The notes: generated by a model from the sequence alone, not told the origin. Counted from the stretch's first letter, positions 8,244 to 20,100 are shown. The stretch is DNA of 64,000 bases from JAKFEE01 sp036675815 (GCA_036675815.1 JAKFEE010000022.1:124001-188000); one strand, 5' to 3'. Translations and numbers: made by a program.

Positions 8244-8314
8244 CGGTTGCCATCATCGGGCGGCGTGGCTATATTGCCGCCTCTCGCCTGGGGGGCCTCC
8301 CTTCGGGCGCCGGT

Positions 8315-8391
8315 CGGAGCGTAGCGCAGCCCGGTAGCGCATCAGTCTGGGGGACTGGGGGTCGTGGGTTCGAATCCCGCCGCTCCGACCA
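8315..8391 (+). tRNA. tRNA-Pro (anticodon GGG)
   Basis: 77 bases with encoded CCA. Acceptor CGGAGCG (8315-8321) pairs with CGCTCCG (8381-8387). The anticodon loop CTGGGGG lies in stem TCAGT/ACTGG with anticodon GGG at 8349-8351. The T arm GGGTTCGAATCCC is perfect. A toxin-antitoxin remnant lies about 240 bases downstream. Confidence 0.97.
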
Positions 8392-8397
8392 TTCTTT

Positions 8398-8430
8398 CAA
8401 GAGCTTGAGGGGAAAACCCTCAAGCTCTTG
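8398..8430 (+). terminator. Hairpin terminator after tRNA-Pro
   Basis: A perfect 14-bp stem, CAAGAGCTTGAGGG (8398-8411) with CCCTCAAGCTCTTG (8417-8430), and a 5-base loop GAAAA. It starts 6 bases past the tRNA end. The tail TCCCTCT is only moderately T-rich. Confidence 0.8.
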
Positions 8431-8444
8431 TCCCTCTAGCCCCA

Positions 8445-8489
8445 ACCGGATTGCAGAGGGCGAAGGTTCGGCTGCTGACCGGATTGCAG
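8445..8489 (+). repeat. Short direct repeat (14 bp, two copies)
   Basis: ACCGGATTGCAGAG occurs twice, at about 8446-8459 and 8476-8489, separated by 16 bases. It lies between the tRNA-Pro terminator and the antitoxin gene. It could be a scar of a small insertion or duplication; no function is evident. Confidence 0.6.
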
Positions 8490-8629
8490 AGCGTGCACTG
8501 GATAGGCCCGCAATCCAACTGAAGGGCCATTGGCCCATTGCGCGCTCAGGTTGGAGCAGGCGCGATGCCCTTCCCACTGGACGCCGTCGCTATGGTACAA
8601 TTGCCGCGTCTAGGCCAGGAAATCAGCCA

Positions 8630-8818
8630 ATGCCCCCTATCGAAATCGACCGCCTTTCGCCACGCGAGCGGCTCGAACTGATCGAAGCTCTTTGGGAGAG
8701 CCTTGACAGGGATGAAGCCGAAGAACTCGACCGGCGCATTGGCGCGGCAGACGCCGATCGAGCCGCATCGGTGCCATGGGGAGCAATACGGGCGGAACCG
8801 GCCGATCGCTATCGCTGA
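8630..8818 (+). CDS. Addiction-module antitoxin component (shortened)
   Basis: A 62-residue protein resembling the putative addiction-module components that pair with RelE/ParE toxins. The N-terminal MPPIEIDRLSPRERLELIEALW is typical (LSxxERLELIExLW), followed by EELDRRIGAAD and the toxin-wrapping SVPWGAIRAE, normally xVPWEEVKAR. It is shorter than the usual 70-80 residues because the linker between the N-terminal helix and ELDRR is short. ATG 8630 follows AGGA at 8617-8620. The stop overlaps the start of the toxin remnant (TGATG). Since the toxin is broken, this antitoxin is orphaned. Confidence 0.75.
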   Translation: MPPIEIDRLSPRERLELIEALWESLDRDEAEELDRRIGAADADRAASVPWGAIRAEPADRYR

Positions 8819-8984
8819 TGGTGCCGGTTGTCTTTACGCCGGCAGCGCGCGCCGAATTCTTCTCAGAACCATGCTCCAGAAGTTTCCGTACTTGCTCTAT
8901 TTCCGCATTCTCCCCCATGTGGTGCAGGTGATCGCCTGTTTCCACGCCAGCCGGAACCCGCGGCATTGGCACGAACGGACTTGA
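8818..8984 (+). pseudogene. RelE/ParE-family toxin remnant (internal deletion and frameshift)
   Basis: The start ATG overlaps the antitoxin stop. The first 14 codons read VPVVFTPAARAEF, matching the N terminus of RelE/ParE toxins. The following bases leave frame. From about 8870 a second frame reads MLQKFPYLLYFRILPHVVQVIACFHASRNPRHW in pieces that match the family C terminus (FPYxxYFR, VxVxACFHxxRxPRxW) and stops at 8984. About 45 codons that normally join these halves, including the helical region, are missing. The toxin is therefore dead, while the antitoxin frame remains open. Confidence 0.75.
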
Positions 8985-9089
8985 CCCCCATGATGGGCGA
9001 TCGTTGACGATTGCGGCGAAGGTATCGGCGGCGGCAGTGGCAATGGCGTGCGCCCACATACGCAGTTGGACGGCCGAGGGAGGTTCGGC

Positions 9090-9413
9090 ATGGAGCACAG
9101 CCTGATCTACATCACCGCAGCGTCGCGCGATGAGGCGGTGATGCTCGGGCGATCGCTGGTCGAGGCGAGGCTGGTCGCCTGCGCCAATGTCATCGACGGC
9201 GCCATCTCGATCTATTGGTGGGAGGGCGCGGTCCAGGAGGAGAGGGAAGCCTTGTTGGTGGCGAAGACCGTCTCCGGCAACGCCGATGCCGTGATCGCCA
9301 AGGTCAAGGAGCTGCACAGCTATAGCTGCCCGTGCGTCGTTGCGATGCCGATCGCGGCGGGCAATGCGGCCTATCTGGAGTGGATCGAGCGCGAAACCGA
9401 ACCGCGCCGATAG
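9090..9413 (+). CDS. cutA: CutA-family divalent cation tolerance protein
   Basis: Small trimeric PII-like fold protein of 107 residues associated with copper and divalent metal tolerance. The family features are all visible: YITAASRDEA, LVEARLVACANVI, SIYWWEGAVQEEREALLVAKT, LHSYSCPCVVAMPI and YLEWIERET. The start at 9090 (MEHSLIYIT) is preceded by GAGGGAGG. Its stop ends one base before the end of the convergent ispDF gene, so the two share their 3' boundary with no terminator between. Confidence 0.94.
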   Translation: MEHSLIYITAASRDEAVMLGRSLVEARLVACANVIDGAISIYWWEGAVQEEREALLVAKTVSGNADAVIAKVKELHSYSCPCVVAMPIAAGNAAYLEWIERETEPRR

Positions 9414-9414
9414 C

Positions 9415-10566
9415 CTAGCGGGGCAGTCGCACCATGGCGACCGCTTGAGCGGCGATGCCCTCGCGGCGCCCGGTGAAGCCCAGCCCCTCGGTGGTGGTGG
9501 CCTTGATGCCGACACGCCCCTGATCGATGTCGAGGATCTCCGCCAGCCGCGCCGCCATGGCGCCGCGATGGGCACCGATCTTCGGGCGCTCGCAGACGAT
9601 GGTGACGTCGACGTTGACGATGGCGCCGCCCAGGCCTCGCACCAGATTTGCCGAGTGCCGCAGGAAGATGTCGGACGAGGCGCCCTTCCAGCGGGCGTCG
9701 CTCGGCGGGAAATGGCGGCCGATGTCGCCGGCGGCAATGGCGCCGAGGAGGGCATCGGTGAGCGCGTGCATGGCAACATCAGCGTCGGAGTGCCCTTCCA
9801 GCCCTGAATCGTGCGGTACCAGCACGCCACACAGCCACACCCCCGTTCCCGGCGCGAAACGGTGGACATCGTAGCCCGAGCCGACCCGCAACTCGCCGCC
9901 GGCGGGAAACTGGCGCAGAGCCCGCTCGATATCGGCGGCGGTCGTCACCTTCACGTTGTCTTCGGAGCCGGCCACCAGCGCCACCGTCAGCCCCGCCCGT
10001 TCGGCAACCGCGGCGTCGTCGGTCAGTTCCTGGCCGACGACGGCCTGGTGGGCGGCGAGAATGGCGTCGAAACGAAAGCCTTGCGGGGTTTGCGCCCGCC
10101 ACAGGCCGGAACGATCGACCGTGCCGGTGATGGTGCCGCCGTCGCCGCGCTTGAGGGTATCGCTGACCGGCAGGGCGGGCACGGCGGCCGGGTGCTGGTC
10201 GAGCGCGGCGATGACGCGGCCGATCAGGCCGGCGTCGGCGAAGGGGCGTGCGCCGTCGTGGATCAAGACCACATCGGGGGCCAACTCGGCCAAGCTGAGC
10301 AATCCCAGCCGCACCGAGTCCTGGCGCTCCGCACCCCCTGGCACCGGCTCCAGCAACCCCAGGCCGGCAGCGGCGCCTTCATAGGGCGGGCGATCATCCG
10401 GGTGGATCACGACGCGCACGGCATCTACCTGCGGGTGTGCCGCGAAGGTGGCGAGGCTATGGCGCAGCACCGGCCGGCCGGCAAGATCGATGTACTGCTT
10501 GGGCAGATCGCCGCCAAAGCGCCGCCCCCGCCCCGCCGCCACCACCAGCGCCACGCAGCGTGCCAT
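9415..10566 (-). CDS. ispDF: Bifunctional IspD/IspF isoprenoid enzyme
   Basis: Fusion of two enzymes of the methylerythritol phosphate pathway. Residues 1 to about 220 are IspD (MEP cytidylyltransferase), with LVVAAGRGRRFGGDLPKQY as the nucleotide-binding loop and IHDGARPF. Residues from about 226 are IspF (2-C-methyl-erythritol 2,4-cyclodiphosphate synthase), with GSGYDVHRF, the metal-binding GHSDADVAMHALTDALLGA and the C-terminal ATTTEGLGFTGRREGIAA. The 383-residue fusion is typical of many alphaproteobacteria. It diverges from the membrane gene at 10695. Confidence 0.97.
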   Translation of the reverse strand: MARCVALVVAAGRGRRFGGDLPKQYIDLAGRPVLRHSLATFAAHPQVDAVRVVIHPDDRPPYEGAAAGLGLLEPVPGGAERQDSVRLGLLSLAELAPDVVLIHDGARPFADAGLIGRVIAALDQHPAAVPALPVSDTLKRGDGGTITGTVDRSGLWRAQTPQGFRFDAILAAHQAVVGQELTDDAAVAERAGLTVALVAGSEDNVKVTTAADIERALRQFPAGGELRVGSGYDVHRFAPGTGVWLCGVLVPHDSGLEGHSDADVAMHALTDALLGAIAAGDIGRHFPPSDARWKGASSDIFLRHSANLVRGLGGAIVNVDVTIVCERPKIGAHRGAMAARLAEILDIDQGRVGIKATTTEGLGFTGRREGIAAQAVAMVRLPR

Positions 10567-10679
10567 ACCTTACTCTCCTCGCCATCACGCGGCGCAGGGT
10601 AATCGGCGGCGGCGGCCGTGCCAAGCCCTGCGGCGGCCCCCCCCGGACGATGGCACCCTTTTCCAACAGCCGTCGATGA

Positions 10680-10685
10680 TATAAT
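10680..10685 (+). promoter_or_regulatory. Candidate -10 element of the ypjD-like gene
   Basis: A consensus TATAAT stands 10 bases before ATG 10695. Initiation about seven bases downstream would put the 5' end within a few bases of the start codon, giving an almost leaderless mRNA. No clear -35 box is seen at the right distance. Confidence 0.4.
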
Positions 10686-10694
10686 CTGCCCGTC

Positions 10695-11495
10695 ATGTCC
10701 AACCCGGTGTTTTTCAACGTTGCCGCCCTGGTGGCCCTGATTCCCGCTGCGCTGGTGGCGTTTCGCCGCGGGCAGGGCAAGGATGGCCTGTTCCTGGCCG
10801 TCCTCGGACTGGCCATCGCCGGCCCCGTGGTGTGGGCGGCGGCGCAGTTGTCGGACACTTGGCAGACCGGCCTGTCGACCACCCTTTGGGTGATCATCGC
10901 CACCAGCCTGCTGTTGTTCGGGGGATTGGTGGTGACGGTGCGGCAGGCGTGGCGACTGACTCCGCTGCTGTTGCCCTACCTGATGATTTTGGGCGTTCTC
11001 GCCTCGCTGTTCGCCCGCGGACCGCACCCCGATCTCGCCGGCACCGCGCCTTTGGCCTGGCTGGAGGCGCATATTCTGGTGGCCGTGGTGACGTTCGGCC
11101 TGCTGACCATGGCGGCCGTCGCAGCGCTGGCGGCGTTCCTGCAGGAGCGGGCGCTGAAGACCAAGCGGCCGACGCCGCTCACGCGCATGCTGCCGCCCGT
11201 CGCCGACAGTGAATTGTTGTCCAGCCATATGCTGCTGGGCAGCGAGGTGGTGCTGGGCATTGGCCTGCTGACGGGCATGGTGACGCTCTATTTCGAGCAG
11301 GGGCGGTTGTTCGCATTCGACCATAAGGCCGTGCTGTCGGTCCTGGCCTTCGTCGTGATCGGTGCGCTGCTCATCGGCCGCAAAGTGTGCGGTGTGCGTG
11401 GACGCATCGCCGCGCGGATCATCCTGCTCGCTTACCTGCTGCTGATGCTGGCGCTGCCCGGCGTCAAATTCGTGACGCAAGTGCTGCTCGCTTAG
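10695..11495 (+). CDS. CcsA/YpjD-like cytochrome c assembly family membrane protein
   Basis: An integral membrane protein of 266 residues with about eight hydrophobic segments. The arrangement resembles the YpjD/CcsA (cytochrome_C_asm) group: an N-terminal membrane pair, EAHILVAVVTFGLLTMAAVAAL, a loop ending LPPVADSELLSSHMLLGSEVVLGIGLLTGMVT, DHKAVLSVLAFVVIGALL, and a last helix reaching the C terminus. Conserved histidines in EAH and DHKA are consistent with heme handling. Its exact role is unsure: YpjD homologues are not essential for cytochrome c maturation. It heads the strand that continues into dusB. Confidence 0.7.
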   Translation: MSNPVFFNVAALVALIPAALVAFRRGQGKDGLFLAVLGLAIAGPVVWAAAQLSDTWQTGLSTTLWVIIATSLLLFGGLVVTVRQAWRLTPLLLPYLMILGVLASLFARGPHPDLAGTAPLAWLEAHILVAVVTFGLLTMAAVAALAAFLQERALKTKRPTPLTRMLPPVADSELLSSHMLLGSEVVLGIGLLTGMVTLYFEQGRLFAFDHKAVLSVLAFVVIGALLIGRKVCGVRGRIAARIILLAYLLLMLALPGVKFVTQVLLA

Positions 11496-11533
11496 GCACG
11501 GGGCCGGTGCATTGTGCTTGCTTGGCCGGCACC

Positions 11534-11550
11534 TGCATAATAATTATGCA
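11534..11550 (+). promoter_or_regulatory. Perfect 17-bp dyad upstream of dusB-ntrBC, NtrC-like
   Basis: TGCATAATAATTATGCA is an 8+1+8 palindrome ending three bases before the dusB ATG. It is very AT-rich in GC-rich surroundings and takes the place of a ribosome-binding site. Its outer TGCA half-sites have the spacing of the enterobacterial NtrC consensus (TGCAC-N7-GTGCA), but the inner C/G are replaced. The left arm also contains CATAAT, a possible -10 box, with TTGTGC 18 bases upstream. An autoregulatory operator is a reasonable guess. Confidence 0.5.
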
Positions 11551-11553
11551 AGC

Positions 11554-12540
11554 ATGAGCATCCAGATCGGCCCCGTAGCCCTTGAAAGCCCAGTTATTCT
11601 CGCCCCGATGGCGGGGGTGAGCGACTTGCCGTTCCGCCGCTTGGTCAAGGCGCACGGCGCCGGCATGGTGGTCTCCGAGATGATCGCCAGCGAGGCGATG
11701 GTCCGCGAGAACCGGCAAACCCTGCGCATGGCCCAAACCGAGGCCGAGGAGCACCCGATGGCGGTGCAACTGGCGGGCTGCGAGCCGGAGGTGATGGCCC
11801 AGGCGGCCAAGCTCAACGAGGACCGCGGCGCCGCCGTCATCGACATCAACATGGGCTGCCCGGTCAAGAAGGTGGTCAAGGGCGACGCCGGCTCGGCGCT
11901 GATGCGCGACGAGGTCCTGGCCGGGAAAATCCTCGAAGCGGTGGTGAAGGCGGTGAAGCTTCCGGTGACGCTGAAGATGCGCACCGGCTGGGACCATGAG
12001 TGCCGCAACGCGCCGCGCCTGGCGCGCATCGCCGAAGAGTGCGGCATCAAGATGGTGACCGTGCACGGCCGCACCCGCAATCAGATGTACAGCGGGCGGG
12101 CCGACTGGGCCTTCATCGGCGAGGTCAAGCGGGCGGTGCGCATCCCGGTCGTGGGCAATGGCGACGTGAACTCGGTCGATGACGCCAACGACATGCTGCG
12201 GGTCTCCGGTGCCGACGGCGTGATGGTGGGCCGGGGCACCTATGGCCGCCCATGGCTGCTGCGTCAGGTGGCGCATTTCCTGCGCACCGGCGAGCGTCTG
12301 CCCGACCCGCCGCTGGCCGAGCAATTGGCCATCATCCTCGAGCATTTCGAGGCGATGCTGGCGCATTACGGGGCCGAGGCTGGCGTGCGTATCGCGCGCA
12401 AGCACGTGGCGTGGTATTCCAAAGGCCTGCCGGGGTCGGCCGAGTTTCGCTCGGCCATCAATCAATCGATCGATGCCGGGACCGTGCGGCGGATGATCGT
12501 CGAGTTCTATTCGCCGCTGCTCGATACCGTGGCCGCGTGA
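11554..12540 (+). CDS. dusB: tRNA-dihydrouridine synthase DusB (NifR3)
   Basis: FMN-dependent reductase that makes dihydrouridine in tRNA. The 328-residue protein carries the N-terminal LAPMAGVSDLPFR, DINMGCPVKKV with the catalytic Cys, LKMRTGW, VHGRTRNQMYSG and the FMN phosphate loop VMVGRGTYGRPW. The start at 11554 (MSIQIGPVAL) was chosen over 11512 because it begins at the conserved barrel. In alphaproteobacteria this gene (nifR3) is classically first in the ntrBC operon; here the stop overlaps the ntrB start (TGATG). Confidence 0.96.
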   Translation: MSIQIGPVALESPVILAPMAGVSDLPFRRLVKAHGAGMVVSEMIASEAMVRENRQTLRMAQTEAEEHPMAVQLAGCEPEVMAQAAKLNEDRGAAVIDINMGCPVKKVVKGDAGSALMRDEVLAGKILEAVVKAVKLPVTLKMRTGWDHECRNAPRLARIAEECGIKMVTVHGRTRNQMYSGRADWAFIGEVKRAVRIPVVGNGDVNSVDDANDMLRVSGADGVMVGRGTYGRPWLLRQVAHFLRTGERLPDPPLAEQLAIILEHFEAMLAHYGAEAGVRIARKHVAWYSKGLPGSAEFRSAINQSIDAGTVRRMIVEFYSPLLDTVAA

Positions 12541-13658
12541 TGCCCGACCACCTTGCCGCGCCGCGGCACCATGCCGCCCCCTTCATCGACGTGGATCCGG
12601 CGGCGGTACTGGGCGCCATGGCTGCTGCGGTTCTGGTGCTGGACGAGGATGCGCGCGTCCACTACGCCAATGCCGGGGCCGAGCAGTTGTTCGATTCGGG
12701 GGCCAGCCATCTTTGTCACCTCGGCCTGGCCGATCTCATCCCCGCTGACAGCCCGATTTTTGGCTTGATGCGCCAAGCTCAGGCGGGGTGCGCCAGCGTG
12801 TCCCATTATGGCGTGGTCATCGACACGCCGCGGACCGGGATGCGCACATTGACCGTGCAAGTGTCGCCGCTGCCGGAACCCCGAGGGCTGCTGGTGGTGA
12901 CGATGCACGAGCACTCCATCGCGCTGAAGATCGGGGCGCAGCTCAGTCACCGCGGCGCCGCCCGCTCGGTGACGGCCATGGCGGCGATTCTGGCGCACGA
13001 GGTGAAGAACCCGCTGTCGGGCATCCGTGGCGCGGCGCAGCTGCTGGAACAAAATGTCGGCGATGGCGATCGGGTGCTCACGCAACTGATCTGCGACGAG
13101 GCCGATCGCATCGTCGCTCTCGTCGACCGCATGGAAGTGTTCTCGGACGAGCGGCCGATCGATCGCCAAGGCGTGAACATCCACCGCGTGCTCGAGCATG
13201 TGCGCCGGCTCGCCGAAAATGGCTTCGCACGCCATGTGCGCTTCATCGAGCACTACGACCCATCGCTGCCCAAGGTGCTCGGCAATCGTGACCAGTTGGT
13301 CCAAGCCTTTCTCAACCTGGTGAAAAACGCTGCCGAAGCCGTACCCGCCGACGGCGGCGAGATCGTGCTGTCGACCGCCTATCAGCACGGTGTGCGCTTG
13401 GCGGTGCCCGGGAGCGAAACGCCCTTGCACCTGCCGCTGGTGGTCAGCATCCAGGATAATGGGCCGGGGATCCCCGAAGACCTCCGCCCACACCTGTTCG
13501 ATGCGTTCGTGACGACCAAGGCGACGGGAACCGGCCTCGGCTTGGCCCTTGTCGCCAAGATCATTGGCGCTCATGGCGGGGTGGTCGAGTTCGACAGCCT
13601 GCCCCGGCGCACGACCTTCCGGGTCATGCTTCCGATCGTACATGAGGATGATGCCTGA
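12540..13658 (+). CDS. ntrB: Nitrogen regulation sensor histidine kinase NtrB
   Basis: Cytoplasmic sensor kinase controlling NtrC in response to nitrogen status via PII. The 372 residues form an N-terminal PAS domain (about 18-125: ALGAMAAAVLVLDEDARVHYAN-like), then a HisKA domain with phospho-acceptor His153 in AHEVKNPLSGIRG, then a HATPase with NLVKNAAEAV, DNGPGIPE and TGTGLGLALV. No membrane helices are present, as expected for NtrB. ATG 12540 overlaps the dusB stop. Only two bases separate it from ntrC. Confidence 0.96.
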   Translation: MPDHLAAPRHHAAPFIDVDPAAVLGAMAAAVLVLDEDARVHYANAGAEQLFDSGASHLCHLGLADLIPADSPIFGLMRQAQAGCASVSHYGVVIDTPRTGMRTLTVQVSPLPEPRGLLVVTMHEHSIALKIGAQLSHRGAARSVTAMAAILAHEVKNPLSGIRGAAQLLEQNVGDGDRVLTQLICDEADRIVALVDRMEVFSDERPIDRQGVNIHRVLEHVRRLAENGFARHVRFIEHYDPSLPKVLGNRDQLVQAFLNLVKNAAEAVPADGGEIVLSTAYQHGVRLAVPGSETPLHLPLVVSIQDNGPGIPEDLRPHLFDAFVTTKATGTGLGLALVAKIIGAHGGVVEFDSLPRRTTFRVMLPIVHEDDA

Positions 13659-13660
13659 GC

Positions 13661-15091
<1,431 letters not shown>

Positions 15092-15095
15092 TGCC

Positions 15096-17331
15096 ATGAG
15101 CGGGTCTGTCGTCGGCCGCCACCTGTCGCTCAAGCTGGCCGTGTGGGCACGGCGGGTGCGCCTTGCCCGCAAGCTGGCCTTTGGCCTTACCATTGCCGCC
15201 GCACTGTCCGGCATCGCCACCTATGTCGTGTTGACCGAAGGCATCGGCAGTCGGGGCGATGCCCGTGACGTCGTCTTGCTGCTGAACCTCGACCTGATAT
15301 TGCTGCTGTTGCTGGGCACTATCGTCGCCCGGCGCATCGCGGCGGTGTGGGCGCAACGGCGCAGTGGCGGTGCGGGGTCGCGCCTGCAAGGGCGGCTGGT
15401 CCTGCTGTTCAGCTTGGTGGCGGTGACGCCGGCGATCATCGTCGCGGTGTTCTCGGCGTTGTTTTTCAACCTGGGCGTTGAGGCGTGGTTCAGCGACCGC
15501 GTGCGCACCGCCGTCAACGAGTCCTTCGAGGTGGCGCGGGCCTATCTCGAAGAACACACCCAGATCATCGGCGGCGACGCACTGGCCATGGCGAACGACC
15601 TCAACCGTGAGGCCGCGCTGCTCATGCGCAGCCCTCAGCGCTTCAACCAGTTGGTGGCCACCCAGGCGGCGATCCGCTCGCTGCCCGAGGCCATCATCTT
15701 CGAGGGGACAAGTGGGCGGGTGGTGGCCCGCTCGCCCTTCACCTTCTCGATGGAACTGTCACTGCAGCAACTGCCGACATGGGCGGTGGAGAAGGCCCGC
15801 AGTGGCGAGGTCGCCATCCTCACCACCGAGAACGACGACCGCGTGCGCGCCTTGGTGCGGCTGGACGCGTTTGTCGACACGTTCCTTTACGTCGGCCGCT
15901 TCATCGACCCGAAGGTCATCAGCCACATGGAGCGCTCCAGCGCCGCGGTGGCGGAATACGAGCGCGCGGAGGGCCGGCGCTCGGGCATCGAGATCACGGT
16001 CTCGCTGATCTTCATTCTGGTGTCGCTGCTGCTGTTGCTGGCCGCCGTCTGGGTGGGGCTGACCCTGGCCACGCAATTGGCGCGGCCGATCGTCGAACTG
16101 ATCGACGCCGCCGATCGCGTGCGCGGGGGCGACCTGGCGGTGCGGGTGGCCGAACCCGAAGGCTCGGACGAACTGGCGTCCCTGTCGCGTGCTTTCAACC
16201 GGATGACGTTGCAGCTCGAAAACCAACAGCACGACCTGATGGAGGCGAACCGTATGCTCGACGAGCGTCGGCGCTTCACCGAGACGGTGCTGGCCGGCGT
16301 TTCCGCCGGGGTCATCGGCCTGGACTCCCACGGCAACGTCAACCTGCCCAACCGCTCGGCTTCAGAGCTGTTGGGGGTCGATCTCGAGGACAAGATCGGG
16401 CTGCCCCTGCCGCTGGCGGTTCCCGAGATGTCGGACCAACTGGAAGCCATCCGGCAGCGGCCTGATCGCCTTCTGCAGACCGAGATCAAGCTGCAGCGGC
16501 AGTCAGGGCCGCGAACCCTGCTGGTGCGCATGGCGCCGGAACGTCTGGGCGCCGACGTCATCGGCTACGTCGTGACCTTCGACGACATCACCGAACTGGC
16601 CTCGGCGCAGCGAAAGGCAGCTTGGGCCGATGTGGCGCGGCGCATCGCCCATGAGATCAAGAACCCGCTGACCCCCATCCAGTTGTCGGCCGAGCGCCTG
16701 AAACGCAAATACCTCAAGGAGATCCACTCCGACCCCGAGACCTTCACGGCCTGCACCGACACCATCATCCGGCAAGTCGGGGACATCGGGCGCATGGTCG
16801 ACGAATTCTCCGGCTTTGCCCGTATGCCAGCGCCCCAGATCCGCACCGACGATTTGGCCGAGCTGCTTCGCCAGGCTGTGTTCCTGCAGCGCAACGGCTA
16901 TCCCGACATCGAGTTCGAGACCGACATTCCCGACGGTGTCGTAGAAGTCCCTTGCGACCGGCGCCAGGTGGGACAGGCGCTGACCAACATTCTCAAGAAC
17001 GCCGTCGAGGCCATCCACGGTCGGGAAGGCGGGGGGCTGGTGCGGGGGCATGTGCGGATCGCCCTGGACGTCGGTGACGACCGGGTCGCGGTGGTGGTCG
17101 AGGATAACGGCAAAGGCCTGCCTCGGGAATTGCACGATCGGCTGACCGAGCCCTATGTCACGACGCGCGCCAAGGGCACGGGATTGGGCCTTGCCATCGT
17201 CAAGAAAATCATGGAAGACCATGGGGGCGAGCTGCATCTGAGCGACCTGGCTGAGGGTGGGGCGCGCGTGCGGCTCCTGTTCCCCACCGTGGCGGCGCCC
17301 GCGGCCCAACCTGCCCCGACCGAAGCATTCC

Positions 17332-17342
<11 letters not shown>
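15096..17342 (+). CDS. ntrY: Transmembrane nitrogen/redox sensor kinase NtrY
   Basis: Membrane-bound histidine kinase of 748 residues, partner of NtrX. Three hydrophobic segments near the N terminus (LAFGLTIAAALSGIATYVV; LLLNLDLILLLLLGTIVA; LVLLFSLVAVTPAIIVAVF) precede an extracytoplasmic sensor region, a fourth helix (LIFILVSLLLLLAAVWVGL), a HAMP domain, a PAS domain, and the kinase core with His519 in AHEIKNPLTPIQ. ATP-binding motifs VEDNGKGLP and GTGLGLAIV close the protein. Start at 15096 is four bases after ntrC. Its end overlaps ntrX by 11 bases. Confidence 0.95.
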
Positions 17343-18723
<1,381 letters not shown>

Positions 18724-18726
18724 ACC

Positions 18727-20100
18727 ATGAAAGTCATCATTTGCGGAGCCGGCCAGGTCGGCTTCAACATCGCCCGTTATCTGGCCGAGGAAAACGACGT
18801 CGTCGTCATCGATCAGCGACCGGAACTGATCCGCAAGATCGGTGATACCTTGGACGTGCAGGCCATCGTCGGCTACGCCTCGCACCCGCCGGTGCTCGAG
18901 GAGGCCGGCGCGGCCGATGCCGACATGATCATCGCCGTCACCGCCGCCGACGAAGTGAACATGATCGCCTGTCAGGTGGCGCATTCGCTGTTCAACGTGC
19001 CGACGAAGGTGGCGCGGATCCGTAACCAGAGCTATCTGCAGCCGATCTACGCCAATCTGTTCTCACGCGACCATCTGCCCATCGACGTCATCATCTCGCC
19101 GGAAATCGAGGTGGCGCGCGCGATCATCCGCCGACTTCAGGTCCCCGGCGCTTTGGACGTCATCCCGCTGGCCAACGACCGCGTCCGTCTGGTCGCCGTG
19201 CGCTGCACCGAGAACACGCCGCTGATCAACACGCCGATCCGGCAGTTGGCGGTGCTGTTTCCCGACCTCAACATCATCGTGGTCGGGATCATCCGCGACG
19301 GCCGGGCGCTGGTGCCGACCTCGGAAGACCAGATGTTGATCGGCGACGAAGTCTACTTCGTCATCGACACCCAGCACATCGACCGCGCGATGGTCGCTTT
19401 CGGCCAGGAGGGTGAGGAAGCGCGCCGTATCGTGATCTTCGGCGGCGGCAACATCGGCACGTTCCTCGCCCAACAGCTGGAGGAGCTGCATCACGGCGTC
19501 ACCGCCAAGGTGATCGAAATGAACAAGGAGCGCGCCGAGCAGGTGGCCAAATCGCTCGCCCACACGGTGGTGCTGCATGGCGACGTGCTGGACGCGGAAA
19601 TCCTGGAAGAGGCCAATGTCGCCACGGCCGAGACCATCGTCACCGTGACCAATGACGATGAAACCAACATCCTCTCGGCCTTGCTCGCCCGCCGCTACGG
19701 CGCCAAACGCTCGATGGCGCTCATCAACAAGACCGCCTACAGCACCCTGGTCAGCAACCTGGGCGTTGACGTGGTGATTTCGCCGCGCGCCATTACCGTG
19801 TCGACCATCCTGCAGCATGTGCGGCGCGGCCGCATCCATGCCGTGCATTCACTGCAGGAAGGCTTTGGCGAACTGATCGAGGCCGATGCCCTGGAGACGT
19901 CGAGCTTGGTCGGCAAGCCGCTGAAGGAGATCAAGCTGCCGCATGGCGTGCTGGTGGGGGCGATCGTGAGGGACGGTACCGTCATCAGCCCGCGCGGCAC
20001 CACCATCATTCAGGCCAATGATCGTGTGGTGCTGTTCGCCGCGGCCGAGGCGGTACGGAAAGTGGAAAAGATGTTCTCGGTTCGGCTCGAGTACTTCTGA
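18727..20100 (+). CDS. trkA: Trk potassium uptake regulatory protein TrkA
   Basis: Peripheral cytoplasmic subunit gating Trk/Ktr potassium channels. The 457 residues are a tandem of two RCK modules, each with a Rossmann nucleotide-binding domain (VIICGAGQVGFNIARYLAEE at the N terminus; VIFGGGNIGTFLAQQLEE near residue 237) followed by a TrkA_C domain. It begins three bases after the ntrX stop and ends overlapping the next start (TGATG), consistent with the conserved ntrX-trkA linkage. Confidence 0.96.
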   Translation: MKVIICGAGQVGFNIARYLAEENDVVVIDQRPELIRKIGDTLDVQAIVGYASHPPVLEEAGAADADMIIAVTAADEVNMIACQVAHSLFNVPTKVARIRNQSYLQPIYANLFSRDHLPIDVIISPEIEVARAIIRRLQVPGALDVIPLANDRVRLVAVRCTENTPLINTPIRQLAVLFPDLNIIVVGIIRDGRALVPTSEDQMLIGDEVYFVIDTQHIDRAMVAFGQEGEEARRIVIFGGGNIGTFLAQQLEELHHGVTAKVIEMNKERAEQVAKSLAHTVVLHGDVLDAEILEEANVATAETIVTVTNDDETNILSALLARRYGAKRSMALINKTAYSTLVSNLGVDVVISPRAITVSTILQHVRRGRIHAVHSLQEGFGELIEADALETSSLVGKPLKEIKLPHGVLVGAIVRDGTVISPRGTTIIQANDRVVLFAAAEAVRKVEKMFSVRLEYF

